A stretch of 64,000 bases of DNA from Pseudomonas sp. ANT_H12B (GTDB lineage: Bacteria > Pseudomonadota > Gammaproteobacteria > Pseudomonadales > Pseudomonadaceae), in contig NZ_VOBI01000015.1 of assembly GCF_008369325.1 (NCBI RefSeq), positions 62,001 through 126,000 of the forward strand, in the 5' to 3' direction. The notes below the pieces were generated by a model that was not told where the DNA came from, did not search any database, and worked only from the letters and a program-made list of their open reading frames with translations. The position numbers and the translations under genes are program-made. Positions 42,471 through 51,618 of the stretch are shown one piece after another (position 1 is the stretch's first letter; every line of letters starts with the position of its first letter).

Positions 42471-43430
42471 ATGTCAGGTGGATGTGGATGTGGTGGCGGT
42501 AACGGGGGCAGCGGTGGCTGCGGTTCTTCAAAAAAAGCGGAGGCGATTCTCGACATCGCGCCGGTCGCAGCGGCGCAGTTTGAAGCACTGCCGGTTGAGC
42601 CCGCGGCGGCCGATGACGCCCCGGCGCAGTTGATCGCCAGCAGTGAACAGGAGTGGCCGATCGTCAGCGTCAACGAGGTGTCGATCACCCCGGAAGCGAT
42701 GGCCCAGGAGCTGCAATATCACCCGGCCGAAAGCCGTGAGGAAGCGGTCTATCTGGCCGCCAGGGCGCTGGTGATCCGCGAGTTGCTGCAGCAGCGCATC
42801 ACCGAACTTGGTGTGTCGCTGGAGATCGGCGCGGGTGAGAACGAAGAAGAAGCGGCCACGCGCTTGCTGCTTGAGCGTGAGGTGAAAGTACCGCAGTGCG
42901 ACGAGGAAACCAGTCTGCGGTACTACGAAAACAATCGCGGACGCTTTCACAGCGCGCCGTTGCTGGCGGTGCGGCACATCCTGCTCGAATGTGCGCCGGA
43001 CGATGTTGAGGCCCGCGAGCTTGCGCAGGGTCAGGCCGAAGTCCTGCTGCAGCAACTGGATGAGTTCCCCGGCAGTTTCGCCGAGCTGGCCGTGAAATAT
43101 TCAGCCTGCCCGTCGAAAGCTCAAGGCGGTTCTTTGGGGCAAATCAGCAAGGGCCAGACCGTGCCCGAACTGGAGCGTCAGTTGTTCACCCTGGTACCTG
43201 GCCTTGCCAGCAAACCGCTGGAAAGCCGTTACGGCTGGCATGTGATCAGTGTCGATCAGCGAATCGAAGGCATGCCGTTGCCCTATGAAGTGGTGTCGAC
43301 GGCGATCCGCACGCAGTTGCAGCAAGGCGTGTGGCAGAAAGCGCTGGTGCAATACCTGCAAACCCTGATCGGTGCCGCCGATATTCGTGGCATCCACTTG
43401 CAGGGCGCCGACTCACCGCTGGTGCAGTGA
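42471..43430 (+). CDS. Parvulin-type peptidyl-prolyl isomerase of the nar operon (NifM/PpiC-like)
   Basis: A 319-residue protein. A SurA/PpiC-type parvulin domain lies at about 165-265 (VRHILLEC ... KYSACPSKAQGGSLG). Helical regions resemble NifM. The first 20 residues are Gly/Cys-rich (C5, C7, C17) and could bind metal. There is no clear signal peptide, so it probably acts in the cytoplasm, presumably on folding of a nar product. It lies 10 bp after narI and 25 bp before moaA. Such a gene follows narI in P. aeruginosa too. Confidence 0.88.
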   Translation: MSGGCGCGGGNGGSGGCGSSKKAEAILDIAPVAAAQFEALPVEPAAADDAPAQLIASSEQEWPIVSVNEVSITPEAMAQELQYHPAESREEAVYLAARALVIRELLQQRITELGVSLEIGAGENEEEAATRLLLEREVKVPQCDEETSLRYYENNRGRFHSAPLLAVRHILLECAPDDVEARELAQGQAEVLLQQLDEFPGSFAELAVKYSACPSKAQGGSLGQISKGQTVPELERQLFTLVPGLASKPLESRYGWHVISVDQRIEGMPLPYEVVSTAIRTQLQQGVWQKALVQYLQTLIGAADIRGIHLQGADSPLVQ

Positions 43431-43455
43431 GCATCAAGGCAAACCGGGAGAAGTG

Positions 43456-44448
43456 ATGAACGCTGTGATGCAGGATGGTTTTGGGCGGCAGATCGATTAT
43501 CTGCGGATGTCGGTGACGGACCGGTGTGATTTTCGCTGTGTGTATTGCATGGCGAAAAACATGACCTTCCTGCCGCGCCAGCAGGTGCTCACGCTGGAGG
43601 AATTGCAGCGCTTGGCGACGCTGTTCGTCGGCATGGGCGTACGCAAAATCCGTCTGACCGGCGGCGAGCCATTGATCCGTCCCGGCATCGTCGGACTGTG
43701 CCGCAACATCGCCGCTTTGCCCGGTTTGCGCGAACTGGTGATGACCAGCAACGGCTCACAGCTGGGCCGTCTGGCCCGGCCGTTGGTCGACGCCGGGGTC
43801 AAGCGGATGAACATCAGCCTCGATAGCCTGGACGGGCAGAAGTTTCGCGCGATCACCCGTAACGGTGATCTCGATCAGGTGCTCAACGGCATCGAAGCGG
43901 CGCGCGACGCAGGGTTTGAGCGGATCAAGCTCAACTGCGTGGTGATGAAAGGAAGAAACTTCGATGAAGTCCCGGCGTTGGTGCAATACGCCATCGACCA
44001 GCGCATCGATATCAGTTTCATCGAAGAAATGCCCTTGGGCGACGTCGGTCGTTCCCGGGGCGAATCGTTCTGTTCCAGCGATGAAGTGCGCACGTTGATC
44101 GCCAGCCAGCATCGGTTGCTCGACAGTACCGAGAACAGCGGCGGACCGGCGCGCTATGTGCGCCTGGAACGCCATCCCGAGACACGCATCGGTTTCATTT
44201 CACCCAACAGCCACAATTTCTGCGGCAGCTGCAACCGGGTGCGGATGACTGTTGAAGGGAAGCTGTTGCTCTGCCTGGGGCAGGACGACGCCCTGGATTT
44301 GCGGGGATTGCTACGACGGTATCCGCTGGATGACCAACCGGTGATCAGCGCGGTCCAGCGGGCGTTGCGCGGCAAGCCGCTACGCCACGATTTCAGCCCC
44401 GACGGGGAGGTACAGATTGTGCGGTTCATGAACATGAGTGGTGGTTGA
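43456..44448 (+). CDS. moaA: MoaA, GTP 3',8-cyclase
   Basis: MoaA is the radical-SAM enzyme that starts molybdopterin synthesis from GTP. ATG 43456 follows GGGAGAAG. The 330-residue protein has the SAM-cluster motif C24-x3-C28-x2-C31 and a C-terminal second cluster (FCGSCNRVR with a later LLLCLG). It ends in a Gly-Gly tail (MSGG) essential in the family. As the last gene of the nar operon it ties cofactor synthesis to nitrate reductase. Confidence 0.95.
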   Translation: MNAVMQDGFGRQIDYLRMSVTDRCDFRCVYCMAKNMTFLPRQQVLTLEELQRLATLFVGMGVRKIRLTGGEPLIRPGIVGLCRNIAALPGLRELVMTSNGSQLGRLARPLVDAGVKRMNISLDSLDGQKFRAITRNGDLDQVLNGIEAARDAGFERIKLNCVVMKGRNFDEVPALVQYAIDQRIDISFIEEMPLGDVGRSRGESFCSSDEVRTLIASQHRLLDSTENSGGPARYVRLERHPETRIGFISPNSHNFCGSCNRVRMTVEGKLLLCLGQDDALDLRGLLRRYPLDDQPVISAVQRALRGKPLRHDFSPDGEVQIVRFMNMSGG

Positions 44449-44476
44449 ACTGATCTATAAAACACAGCAAATCCAA

Positions 44477-44567
44477 TGTGGGAGCGAGCCTGCTCGCGAT
44501 AGCGTTCTATCAGGCAACAATGATGTCGACTGACACTCCGCCTTCGCGAGCAGGCTCGCTCCCACAC
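44477..44567. repeat. REP pair (BIME) downstream of moaA
   Basis: TGTGGGAGCGAGCCTGCTCG at 44477 and its inverted partner ending at 44567 enclose about 40 bp. Followed by T-rich sequence (GGCGGTTTTTTTTG), it may end the nar transcript. Confidence 0.9.
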
Positions 44568-44614
44568 TAGATTTTCTTTTGCCGCATTCGGGCGGTTTTT
44601 TTTGCCGACAAATC

Positions 44615-44628
44615 TTGATATCGATCAA
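44615..44628 (+). promoter_or_regulatory. Anr/Dnr box of the nrdD promoter
   Basis: TTGATATCGATCAA is a perfect match to TTGAT-N4-ATCAA. It is centred 93 bases before nrdD. Class III ribonucleotide reductase needs anoxia, so this control is expected. Confidence 0.9.
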
Positions 44629-44714
44629 TTGCAGAACCGCGCTTTCTCCGTAGTCTTCCCTGCATGTTGTGTTTGATTTTATTTAAACATCTATATGTAG
44701 TGTCTGGAGGACGA

Positions 44715-46730
44715 ATGCAGAGCACGCTGATCGCAGTAGGATGTAACCGCTTGCACAAACGTGATGGCAGTCAGGTCGCTTTCGATGCGGACAAGATCCG
44801 TCAGGCATTGATCGCTGCCGGCGAGGCAACCGGGGAATACACCGACTTTGAAGTCGAAGGTTTGCTTCAAGCGGTATTGACCCGGTTGGAAGGGCTGCCA
44901 AGGCTGCATGTCGAGCAAATCCAGGACCGTGTTGAGCGGGTGTTGATGGACGCCGGTTACTTCCTCGCCATGCGCGCCTATATCGTCTACCGCGAACAGC
45001 ACGGGCGCTTGCGCCGCGACCGCCGGACCATGGTCGAGGTGGCAACCTCAATGAATGAATACCTGGACCGCGAAGACTGGCGGGTCCAGGCCAACGCCAA
45101 TCAGGGTTATTCCCTGGGCGGTCTGGTGCTGAACGTGTCGGGCAAGGTCACCGCCAATTACTGGCTGGACGAGGTGTACAGCGAAGCCATCGGCCAAGCC
45201 CACCGCGAGGCAGATTTGCACGTGCACGACCTCGACATGCTCGCCGGTTACTGCGCGGGCTGGTCGCTGCGAACCCTGTTGCACGAAGGTCTCAACGGTG
45301 TGCCGGGGCGTGTCGAAGCCGGTCCGCCGAAGCACTTGAGCAGTGCCTTGGGGCAGATGGTGAATTTCCTTGGCACCCTGCAAAACGAATGGGCCGGCGC
45401 CCAGGCGTTCAGCTCGTTCGATACCTACCTGGCACCTTATGTGCGCAAGGACCAGCTGAGTTATCAGGAGGTGCGCCAGGCGATCCAGGAGTTCATCTAC
45501 AACCTCAACGTTCCCTCGCGCTGGGGCACCCAGACGCCGTTCACCAACCTGACTTTCGACTGGGTGTGCCCGCAGGATTTACGTGAGCAGATTCCCGTCA
45601 TCGGCGGTGAGGAAATGCCGTTTGCCTATGGTGACCTGCAAGTCGAAATGGAGCTGCTCAACCGCGCCTACATCGAGGTGATGCAGGCCGGCGATGCGAA
45701 AGGGCGGGTGTTCACCTTTCCGATCCCGACCTACAACATCACCCATGACTTTCCATGGGACAGTGAAAACGCCGACCGCCTGTTCGAAATGACCGCGCGT
45801 TACGGCTTGCCGTACTTCCAGAACTTCCTCAATTCGGACCTCCAACCCAATCAGGTGCGCTCAATGTGCTGCCGGTTGCAGCTGGATGTCCGCGAGTTGC
45901 TCAAGCGTGGTGGTGGTTTGTTTGGCTCGGCGGAACAGACCGGTTCACTCGGCGTCGTCACCATTAACTGTGCACGCCTGGGCTATGTGTTCAAGGGCGA
46001 TCTCAGCGGTTTGCTCAAGCGTCTGGACACACTGATGGAACTGGCGATGGAGAGCCTGGAGGTCAAGCGCAAAGTCATTCAGCGCCATATGGATGCCGGT
46101 TTGTACCCTTACACCAAGCGTTACCTGGGCACCTTGCGCAACCATTTCTCTACCATCGGCCTCAACGGCATGCATGAAATGCTGCGCAATTTTACCGGCG
46201 ATGAGGACGGCATGCACACCGAGCATGGCCGCCGTTTTGCCCTGGATATGCTCGACCACGTGCGCGCCACGTTGCTGCGTTTCCAGGAGGAAACCGGCCA
46301 CATGTACAACCTGGAAGCGACGCCCGCCGAGGGCACCACCTACCGTTTCGCCAAGGAAGACCTCAAACGCTACCCCGACATTCTCCAGGCCGGCAGTACG
46401 CAAGCGCCGTATTACACCAACTCTTCGCAGTTGCCCGTGGGCTACACCGAAGACCCTTTCGAAGCCTTGGAGCTTCAAGACGAGCTGCAATGCAAATACA
46501 CCGGCGGCACGGTCTTGCACCTGTACATGGCCGAGCGGATTTCATCGACCGAGGCCTGCAAGCAACTGGTGCGCAAAGCCCTTGGCCGCTTCCGCCTGCC
46601 GTATCTCACCGTGACCCCGACATTCTCCATCTGCCCGGTGCACGGCTACCTCGATGGCGAGCATGAGTTCTGCCCCAAATGCGACGAAGCACTGCTGCTG
46701 CGCGAACAGAAGCTCGGCACCGTTAATTGA
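44715..46730 (+). CDS. nrdD: NrdD main chain, anaerobic ribonucleotide reductase lacking its glycyl-radical end
   Basis: Class III ribonucleoside-triphosphate reductase makes dNTPs without oxygen. ATG 44715 follows CTGGAGG. The 671-residue protein has an N-terminal ATP-cone (about 5-95), then the reductase barrel with the thiyl Cys in VTINCARLGY and the pair MCCRLQLD. A zinc motif with C640, H643, C653 and C656 lies near the end. It stops 15 residues later, where other NrdD chains continue into the RVxGY glycyl-radical loop. That loop is encoded by the next gene. The stop is followed by a spacer with a new ribosome-binding site, so a simple frameshift is unlikely. Confidence 0.93.
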   Translation: MQSTLIAVGCNRLHKRDGSQVAFDADKIRQALIAAGEATGEYTDFEVEGLLQAVLTRLEGLPRLHVEQIQDRVERVLMDAGYFLAMRAYIVYREQHGRLRRDRRTMVEVATSMNEYLDREDWRVQANANQGYSLGGLVLNVSGKVTANYWLDEVYSEAIGQAHREADLHVHDLDMLAGYCAGWSLRTLLHEGLNGVPGRVEAGPPKHLSSALGQMVNFLGTLQNEWAGAQAFSSFDTYLAPYVRKDQLSYQEVRQAIQEFIYNLNVPSRWGTQTPFTNLTFDWVCPQDLREQIPVIGGEEMPFAYGDLQVEMELLNRAYIEVMQAGDAKGRVFTFPIPTYNITHDFPWDSENADRLFEMTARYGLPYFQNFLNSDLQPNQVRSMCCRLQLDVRELLKRGGGLFGSAEQTGSLGVVTINCARLGYVFKGDLSGLLKRLDTLMELAMESLEVKRKVIQRHMDAGLYPYTKRYLGTLRNHFSTIGLNGMHEMLRNFTGDEDGMHTEHGRRFALDMLDHVRATLLRFQEETGHMYNLEATPAEGTTYRFAKEDLKRYPDILQAGSTQAPYYTNSSQLPVGYTEDPFEALELQDELQCKYTGGTVLHLYMAERISSTEACKQLVRKALGRFRLPYLTVTPTFSICPVHGYLDGEHEFCPKCDEALLLREQKLGTVN

Positions 46731-46762
46731 TTTCGATCCACTCAACTGCAAGGAGCTACACC

Positions 46763-46930
46763 ATGACTGCATCGCAAATACTGCCCCAGGCTCAACGTCA
46801 ACGCTGCGAAGTCTGGACCCGGGTGATGGGCTATCACCGTCCTGTGGCGGCGTTCAACCCGGGTAAACAGTCGGAGCACCGCGAGCGCGTGCACTTCACT
46901 GAAAGCGCGGCGCTGGCTGGGGGCCAATGA
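46763..46930 (+). CDS. Separate glycyl-radical segment of anaerobic ribonucleotide reductase
   Basis: A 55-residue protein starting at ATG 46763 with AAGGAG 7 bases upstream. Residues 13-42 read like the missing C-terminal end of NrdD: C15, EVWTRVMGYHRP with G23 as the expected radical Gly, then FNPGKQSEH. The rest is short and Ala/Gly-rich. Its stop overlaps the nrdG ATG by 4 bp, coupling it to the activase that would generate the radical on it. It must join the NrdD chain at 44715 to give an active site; this is inferred from sequence. Confidence 0.88.
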   Translation: MTASQILPQAQRQRCEVWTRVMGYHRPVAAFNPGKQSEHRERVHFTESAALAGGQ

Positions 46931-47622
46931 GTCGAACGCTTCGGGTCGGGGGCATGGTGCCCCTGACCACTATCGACTATCCGGGACAGCTCGCCTGCGT
47001 GTTGTTTTGCCAGGGTTGCGCCTGGCGTTGTCGTTACTGCCATAACCCGCAGTTGATCCCGCCTCGTAGCACAGACGAAGTGGATTGGCGGCGGGTGTTG
47101 GCGTTTCTGCAACGCCGTCAGGACTTGCTCGATGCGGTGGTGTTCAGCGGTGGTGAGCCGACCTTGCAGGACGGTTTGCTCGATGCGATGGATGAGGTGC
47201 GGGAGATGGGATTTCGCATCGGCCTGCACAGCGCGGGCATCAAGCCGGCTGCGTTTGCCAAGGCACTGACCGGGGCCGATTGGGTCGGCTTCGACGTCAA
47301 GGCGTTGCCTGAGGATTGCCAGAAGATCACTCGGGTCGAGGGCAGCGGAACGGCCAACTGGCGCAGCCTTGAGCATCTGCTGGCCAGCGGTGTCGACTAC
47401 GAATGTCGCACCACCGTGCATTGGCATTTGTTCGAACCGGCGCGCCTGCTGATCCTGGCTCAGCGCTTGAGCGAGCTCGGCGTCAAACGCTTCGCCGTGC
47501 AACTGGTGCGCACCGAGCGGATGTTCGATCCGCTGCTGCCAAGCGTTTCGGCACAAGCCTTGCTACCTGAGCTGTGGGAGGCCATGCGCGAGTTGTTCCC
47601 ATCCTTCGTGTTACGGGGGTAA
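46927..47622 (+). CDS. nrdG: NrdG, anaerobic ribonucleotide reductase activase
   Basis: NrdG is a radical-SAM enzyme that forms the glycyl radical on NrdD. The 231-residue protein has C31-x3-C35-x2-C38 (CAWRCRYC) and FSGGEPTLQ near residues 74-82. It starts inside the stop of the small glycyl-radical gene. It is longer than the E. coli activase (about 150 residues), as in the type paired with YxxxxxCHN-containing NrdG of many bacteria. Confidence 0.93.
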   Translation: MSRTLRVGGMVPLTTIDYPGQLACVLFCQGCAWRCRYCHNPQLIPPRSTDEVDWRRVLAFLQRRQDLLDAVVFSGGEPTLQDGLLDAMDEVREMGFRIGLHSAGIKPAAFAKALTGADWVGFDVKALPEDCQKITRVEGSGTANWRSLEHLLASGVDYECRTTVHWHLFEPARLLILAQRLSELGVKRFAVQLVRTERMFDPLLPSVSAQALLPELWEAMRELFPSFVLRG

Positions 47623-47715
47623 CCGAGTCTGAGGTTTAACGTTTAACGGTGAGATCCACCATTAGGTTTTCAAATGCGCTGCCAATCGGCAGGTATCAAA
47701 CGGGGAGCATTTGAT

Positions 47716-49335
47716 ATGGCCAAATTAAGCACGGCACACCGTATCGTCATCGGTTTTGCAATTGCGCCGCTGGCCTTGATGGGTATGGCGTTTTACGCGT
47801 TGCACGATCTGGCAACGCTCAAGGAACAGGCGGTGGTCATCGTCAAACAGGACTGGCCGAAAATCGATCCGATCATGGTCATCGCGACCGGCGTGCGCGA
47901 TAACGCCAGGAACACCCGGGATTTGCTGATCGACAAAGACAATCAGCAAGTGCAGCAGTCAATAGACGCCACCAAGAAACGCATCACTCAGGCGCTCGAA
48001 ACGCTTGAACCGCTGTTTTATTTGCCAGAAGGCAAAGCCACTTACGCCGCCCTGAAAAAGAATCGCGAGGCCTATGTCGCTGCGTTCACCCAAGTGCAGG
48101 TATTGATTAGGCAAGGGGCTTTCGATGACGCCATGATTCAGCTCAAACAAAGGGTCGTCCCGGCTGAATTTGAGGTTTATAAAAGCCTGGATGAACTGAT
48201 GACGCTGCAAGGAACAATATTCGCCGATCGCGAGCAGGCGGCCCAGGAACTCTACAGCGATGCCCGGCGCAATATGCTCGGGTTATTTTTGTTCTGTGTG
48301 GCGCTGGTTATCGCCGCCGCGGTGATCGTCACGCGCAGTGTGACCCGGCCATTGGGTGGCGAGCCGGATGACGCAGCGCGGTTTTTGAGTCAAATGGCTC
48401 AAGGCGACCTGACAATTCAAGTGCCCGTAAGCTCAAGCGACGGTGGCAGCGTGATGATGAACATGCACCAGATGCAGCAAAGTCTGAATGCCATGGTCAG
48501 GCACATCGCGACCTCGGTTGACCAGGTGGCCAGTTCCTCCGAAGAACTGAGTGCCGTCAGCAGCCAGACCAGCAGCAGCGTGCAATTGCAGGGGCTGGAG
48601 ATCGAGCAAGCGGCTGCGGCGGTGAATCAAATGACTGCTGCGGTCGATGAAGTGGCGCGCAATGCGGTCAGTACTTCCGAGGCGTCCCGACAGTCCGAAC
48701 AAACCGCCCAGCGCGGTCGAGAGCAGGTTCAGGAAACCGTGGTTTCAATCGGTGAACTGGCGGACGGCGTCACCGATACCTCGCAACGCATCGAACAACT
48801 GGCGGGCAGGGTGCAGGACATCAGCAAGGTCCTGGATGTGATTCGCAGTATCGCCGAGCAGACCAATTTGCTGGCCCTTAACGCGGCGATTGAAGCGGCG
48901 CGGGCCGGTGACGCCGGACGCGGTTTTGCCGTGGTCGCCGATGAAGTACGCGCCCTGGCCCATCGCACGCAGGTGTCCACCCAAGAGATCGAGCAGATGA
49001 TTGGCAACATTCGTCTGGATACCGTCCATGCGGTAACGGCCATGCAAAGCAGCAGCAATCTGGTTCGGGCCACCCTTGAAGTGGCGCAGCGGTCGGGCGA
49101 AGCACTGGATGAAATCACCCGGTCGATCTCGCAGATCAACGAGCGCAACATGATGATCGCCAGTGCAACGGAGGAGCAGGCGTTGGTGGCCCGTGAGGTG
49201 GATCGCAATCTGATGGGTATTCGTAACTTGTCCGAGCAGGTCTTGCTTGGTGCCCAGCACACCCACACCGCCGGCCACGAATTGGCGCAGATGGCGGGGG
49301 CGCTGCACCAGACAGTGGCGCGTTTTAAAGTGTGA
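47716..49335 (+). CDS. Methyl-accepting chemotaxis protein
   Basis: A 539-residue chemoreceptor. ATG 47716 (MAKLSTAH) has GGGGAG about 9 bases upstream. One membrane helix lies at about 10-30 and a second at about 190-212. A periplasmic four-helix-bundle sensor of roughly 155 residues lies between them. HAMP and the long cytoplasmic coiled coil follow, with the conserved tip EQTNLLALNAAIEAARAG. The ligand cannot be told from the sequence; proximity to the anaerobic genes is only suggestive. Confidence 0.92.
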   Translation: MAKLSTAHRIVIGFAIAPLALMGMAFYALHDLATLKEQAVVIVKQDWPKIDPIMVIATGVRDNARNTRDLLIDKDNQQVQQSIDATKKRITQALETLEPLFYLPEGKATYAALKKNREAYVAAFTQVQVLIRQGAFDDAMIQLKQRVVPAEFEVYKSLDELMTLQGTIFADREQAAQELYSDARRNMLGLFLFCVALVIAAAVIVTRSVTRPLGGEPDDAARFLSQMAQGDLTIQVPVSSSDGGSVMMNMHQMQQSLNAMVRHIATSVDQVASSSEELSAVSSQTSSSVQLQGLEIEQAAAAVNQMTAAVDEVARNAVSTSEASRQSEQTAQRGREQVQETVVSIGELADGVTDTSQRIEQLAGRVQDISKVLDVIRSIAEQTNLLALNAAIEAARAGDAGRGFAVVADEVRALAHRTQVSTQEIEQMIGNIRLDTVHAVTAMQSSSNLVRATLEVAQRSGEALDEITRSISQINERNMMIASATEEQALVAREVDRNLMGIRNLSEQVLLGAQHTHTAGHELAQMAGALHQTVARFKV

Positions 49336-49374
49336 TTGATACGGGTTGGTGGTTGGAGGAGGGCGCTGAGGTAC

Positions 49375-50754
49375 TCAAGCCCAGCCCCAGAATTGCAGCC
49401 ACCAGCCAAGCCCTATCCACCCGTTGGCCAGTAACAGGCAAACGCTGCCAGACCATTGACGAGGCAGGGAAATAGGTTCGCGGTTCAGCCGTTTCCAACC
49501 CAGGAGCAGGCTCCAACCCATCGCGGCCAATAACAGACAGGCCCTCGCCGGTTGCACCCATTCCAGCAGCAGACCTTCGTAGCGCAGCAATTTCACCGTT
49601 GTTGCCGACAACCCGAGAAACAACCCGGCACCACCCAGGGGCGTGAGCGTCAGCGCCAAGGGCCAATAGAGTGCGCGATTGTGTGCCAGGCGGGCCGTGA
49701 GGTGCAGGAGAATCATCAACCCGGTGCCGATCACGATCGAACTCAAACTCAGATAAGCGACGATGCTGAAACCGTCCAGCCAGCTGAAGCTGTCGTTGAG
49801 CTGCGGGTAGTGGGTCAGCAGCCACCACGGCGCGTTGTCCTGCAAGGCCCAGAGTTGGTTGTGTTCGACCAGCCATTGGGCGAGGGTTTGTTTGAGGGCG
49901 ACGAACCATGGACTGACCGTCCACTGAAACGCGCCCATGGCCAGGCCAATCACGCCGAACAGCAATAAACGCGCGTCCCACGGTGAAAGCGACTGCGCCG
50001 TCGCGTTAAGAATTTCCTGATGGCTGGAGCGGGCGATCAACTGAACGGCGCCGCGTTGGCCGCTGCAGCGTCCGCAGGCATGGCAATCGCTGGCGCCTTG
50101 CATACGACGGATATCGAGCAAGGGCGCGCAGTTGGGAGGCGGCAGGCGCGGTGCAGCATTTTCCATCCAGCGTTGTTCATCCACCTGAAAGTGCACCGGA
50201 GCCAGTCGCGCGAGCAGGGCGAACACGCCACTGACCGGGCACAGGTAACGGCACCAGACCCGCTTGCCCCGGGCGAACAGCAGACCGACGGCGACCGCCG
50301 CGACAGTCGAGCCACCCAGAATCAGCAACGCTGCTTGGGCGTAGTCGTAGACGCTGATCAATTGGCCGTAAAGAGTTGTCACGCAGAACGCCAGGGTCGG
50401 CCATCCGCCCCAACGCAACCAGCGCGGCACGCCCAGGCCCTTACCGTAATGGCTGGCCCATTCGCTGAGTGAACCTTCCGGGCAAAGAACGCCACACCAG
50501 AGTCGACCGAATAACACGATCGACAACAGCACGAACGGCCACCAGATCCCCCAAAACAGAAACTGCGCAAGCAAGGTCAGGTTGTCGAGCATCCGTGCCT
50601 GGCTGTCCGGCAAGGGCAGCAACGCAGGGATCACCAACAGCAACGCGTACAAAAGTACAACGACCCACTGCACGGCGCGAATAACGGGCGCATGGCGACG
50701 CATGCTGTCGCCCAGGCGCTGGAGCCATCGATTGCGGCGACTCAGCTCAGGCAT
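49375..50754 (-). CDS. ftrD: FtrD-like polyferredoxin membrane protein
   Basis: Membrane electron-transfer protein proposed to serve the FtrABC ferrous-iron importer. The start at 50754 (MPELSRRN) is chosen, with GGAAAA upstream; it overlaps ftrC by 13 bp. The 459-residue protein has about ten helices and Cys motifs CGVLCPEG and CRYLCPVSG (Fer4_5 type). A soluble loop carries CHACGRCSG. It resembles NosR/NapH/CcoG domains but the context is iron uptake. Confidence 0.87.
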   Translation of the reverse strand: MPELSRRNRWLQRLGDSMRRHAPVIRAVQWVVVLLYALLLVIPALLPLPDSQARMLDNLTLLAQFLFWGIWWPFVLLSIVLFGRLWCGVLCPEGSLSEWASHYGKGLGVPRWLRWGGWPTLAFCVTTLYGQLISVYDYAQAALLILGGSTVAAVAVGLLFARGKRVWCRYLCPVSGVFALLARLAPVHFQVDEQRWMENAAPRLPPPNCAPLLDIRRMQGASDCHACGRCSGQRGAVQLIARSSHQEILNATAQSLSPWDARLLLFGVIGLAMGAFQWTVSPWFVALKQTLAQWLVEHNQLWALQDNAPWWLLTHYPQLNDSFSWLDGFSIVAYLSLSSIVIGTGLMILLHLTARLAHNRALYWPLALTLTPLGGAGLFLGLSATTVKLLRYEGLLLEWVQPARACLLLAAMGWSLLLGWKRLNREPISLPRQWSGSVCLLLANGWIGLGWWLQFWGWA

Positions 50755-51596
50755 GGGGCTTTTTCCGTCGCGCGTTGACGCAGCCAACCACCGACGGCCA
50801 GCCAATAACCTGCCAACACTAGCAAGGTCATGGCACTGGGCGTCGCCCGATAACCGGCAAAACCTGAAAGAAAACCACCCAATCCATGGCTGTCGCTGAG
50901 CAAGGCGCTACTGTCCCAAAGCGCATCCCCAACGAGGTTGTACATCACCTCCGGCAACTCCAGGGCGAGTAATTGACCGCTGATTCGCTCGGCACCGCTG
51001 ACCAGCAACGCCGCCCCGAGCATTAGCAAAACAGCTTCGCTAATCGCAAAGAATCGTTGCCACGAAATGAACCGGCGGCTGCCGTGGAGCAGGGCAATTG
51101 TCAGCCCCGATAGCACCAGTCCCAACACGCCGCCGATGGCAAACAAACCGAGCTGCGGACCGCTCAACCGGGCTCCGGCGCCATAAAGAAACACCACCGT
51201 TTCGCTGCCTTCGCGGCTGACGGCGAGCATGGCCAGCAGCAACAATCCCCAGCCGCCTCGCCGGGCCAGGTGGCTATCGGCATGGCGTCGCAAATCATGC
51301 TTGAGCGTGCGTCCGTGGCGATGCATCCAGCCGACCATTTGCACCATCAGCAGGCTGGCAACCAGCGCGAGTACCGCCTGGAACCACTCATTGGCTGAGC
51401 CGCTCATGGCCTCGCCGGCAAACAGAATCAGCACCGCCAGCAGCCCCGAAAGCATCAGCCCCAGCACCACACCTGCCCACAGATAGTTGACCAGGCGACT
51501 GCCTTGGCTTTGCTGACTGGCCCAAGCCTGGAGAATGCCGATCACCAGCAGCGCCTCGACGCTTTCGCGCCAGACGATGAACATTGATTGATTCAT
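50742..51596 (-). CDS. ftrC: FtrC, FTR1-family iron permease
   Basis: A 284-residue permease with about seven helices. Two REXXE iron-binding motifs are visible: RESVE at residues 10-14 and REGSE near residue 128. It imports iron across the inner membrane together with periplasmic FtrA and FtrB. It starts 22 bp after the ftrB stop. Confidence 0.94.
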   Translation of the reverse strand: MNQSMFIVWRESVEALLVIGILQAWASQQSQGSRLVNYLWAGVVLGLMLSGLLAVLILFAGEAMSGSANEWFQAVLALVASLLMVQMVGWMHRHGRTLKHDLRRHADSHLARRGGWGLLLLAMLAVSREGSETVVFLYGAGARLSGPQLGLFAIGGVLGLVLSGLTIALLHGSRRFISWQRFFAISEAVLLMLGAALLVSGAERISGQLLALELPEVMYNLVGDALWDSSALLSDSHGLGGFLSGFAGYRATPSAMTLLVLAGYWLAVGGWLRQRATEKAPCLS

Positions 51597-51618
51597 GGAA
51601 GCTCCGTACGTGATCGGG

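Noticed and set aside
44664..44714. An upstream ATG extending NrdD by 17 residues
   Set aside because: The extension is hydrophobic and has no ribosome-binding site, whereas CTGGAGG sits ideally before ATG 44715.
46728..46762. Sequencing frameshift as the cause of the split NrdD
   Set aside because: The small gene has its own ATG and a well-spaced AAGGAG after a 32-bp spacer that is not coding-like. One indel would not restore a continuous domain.
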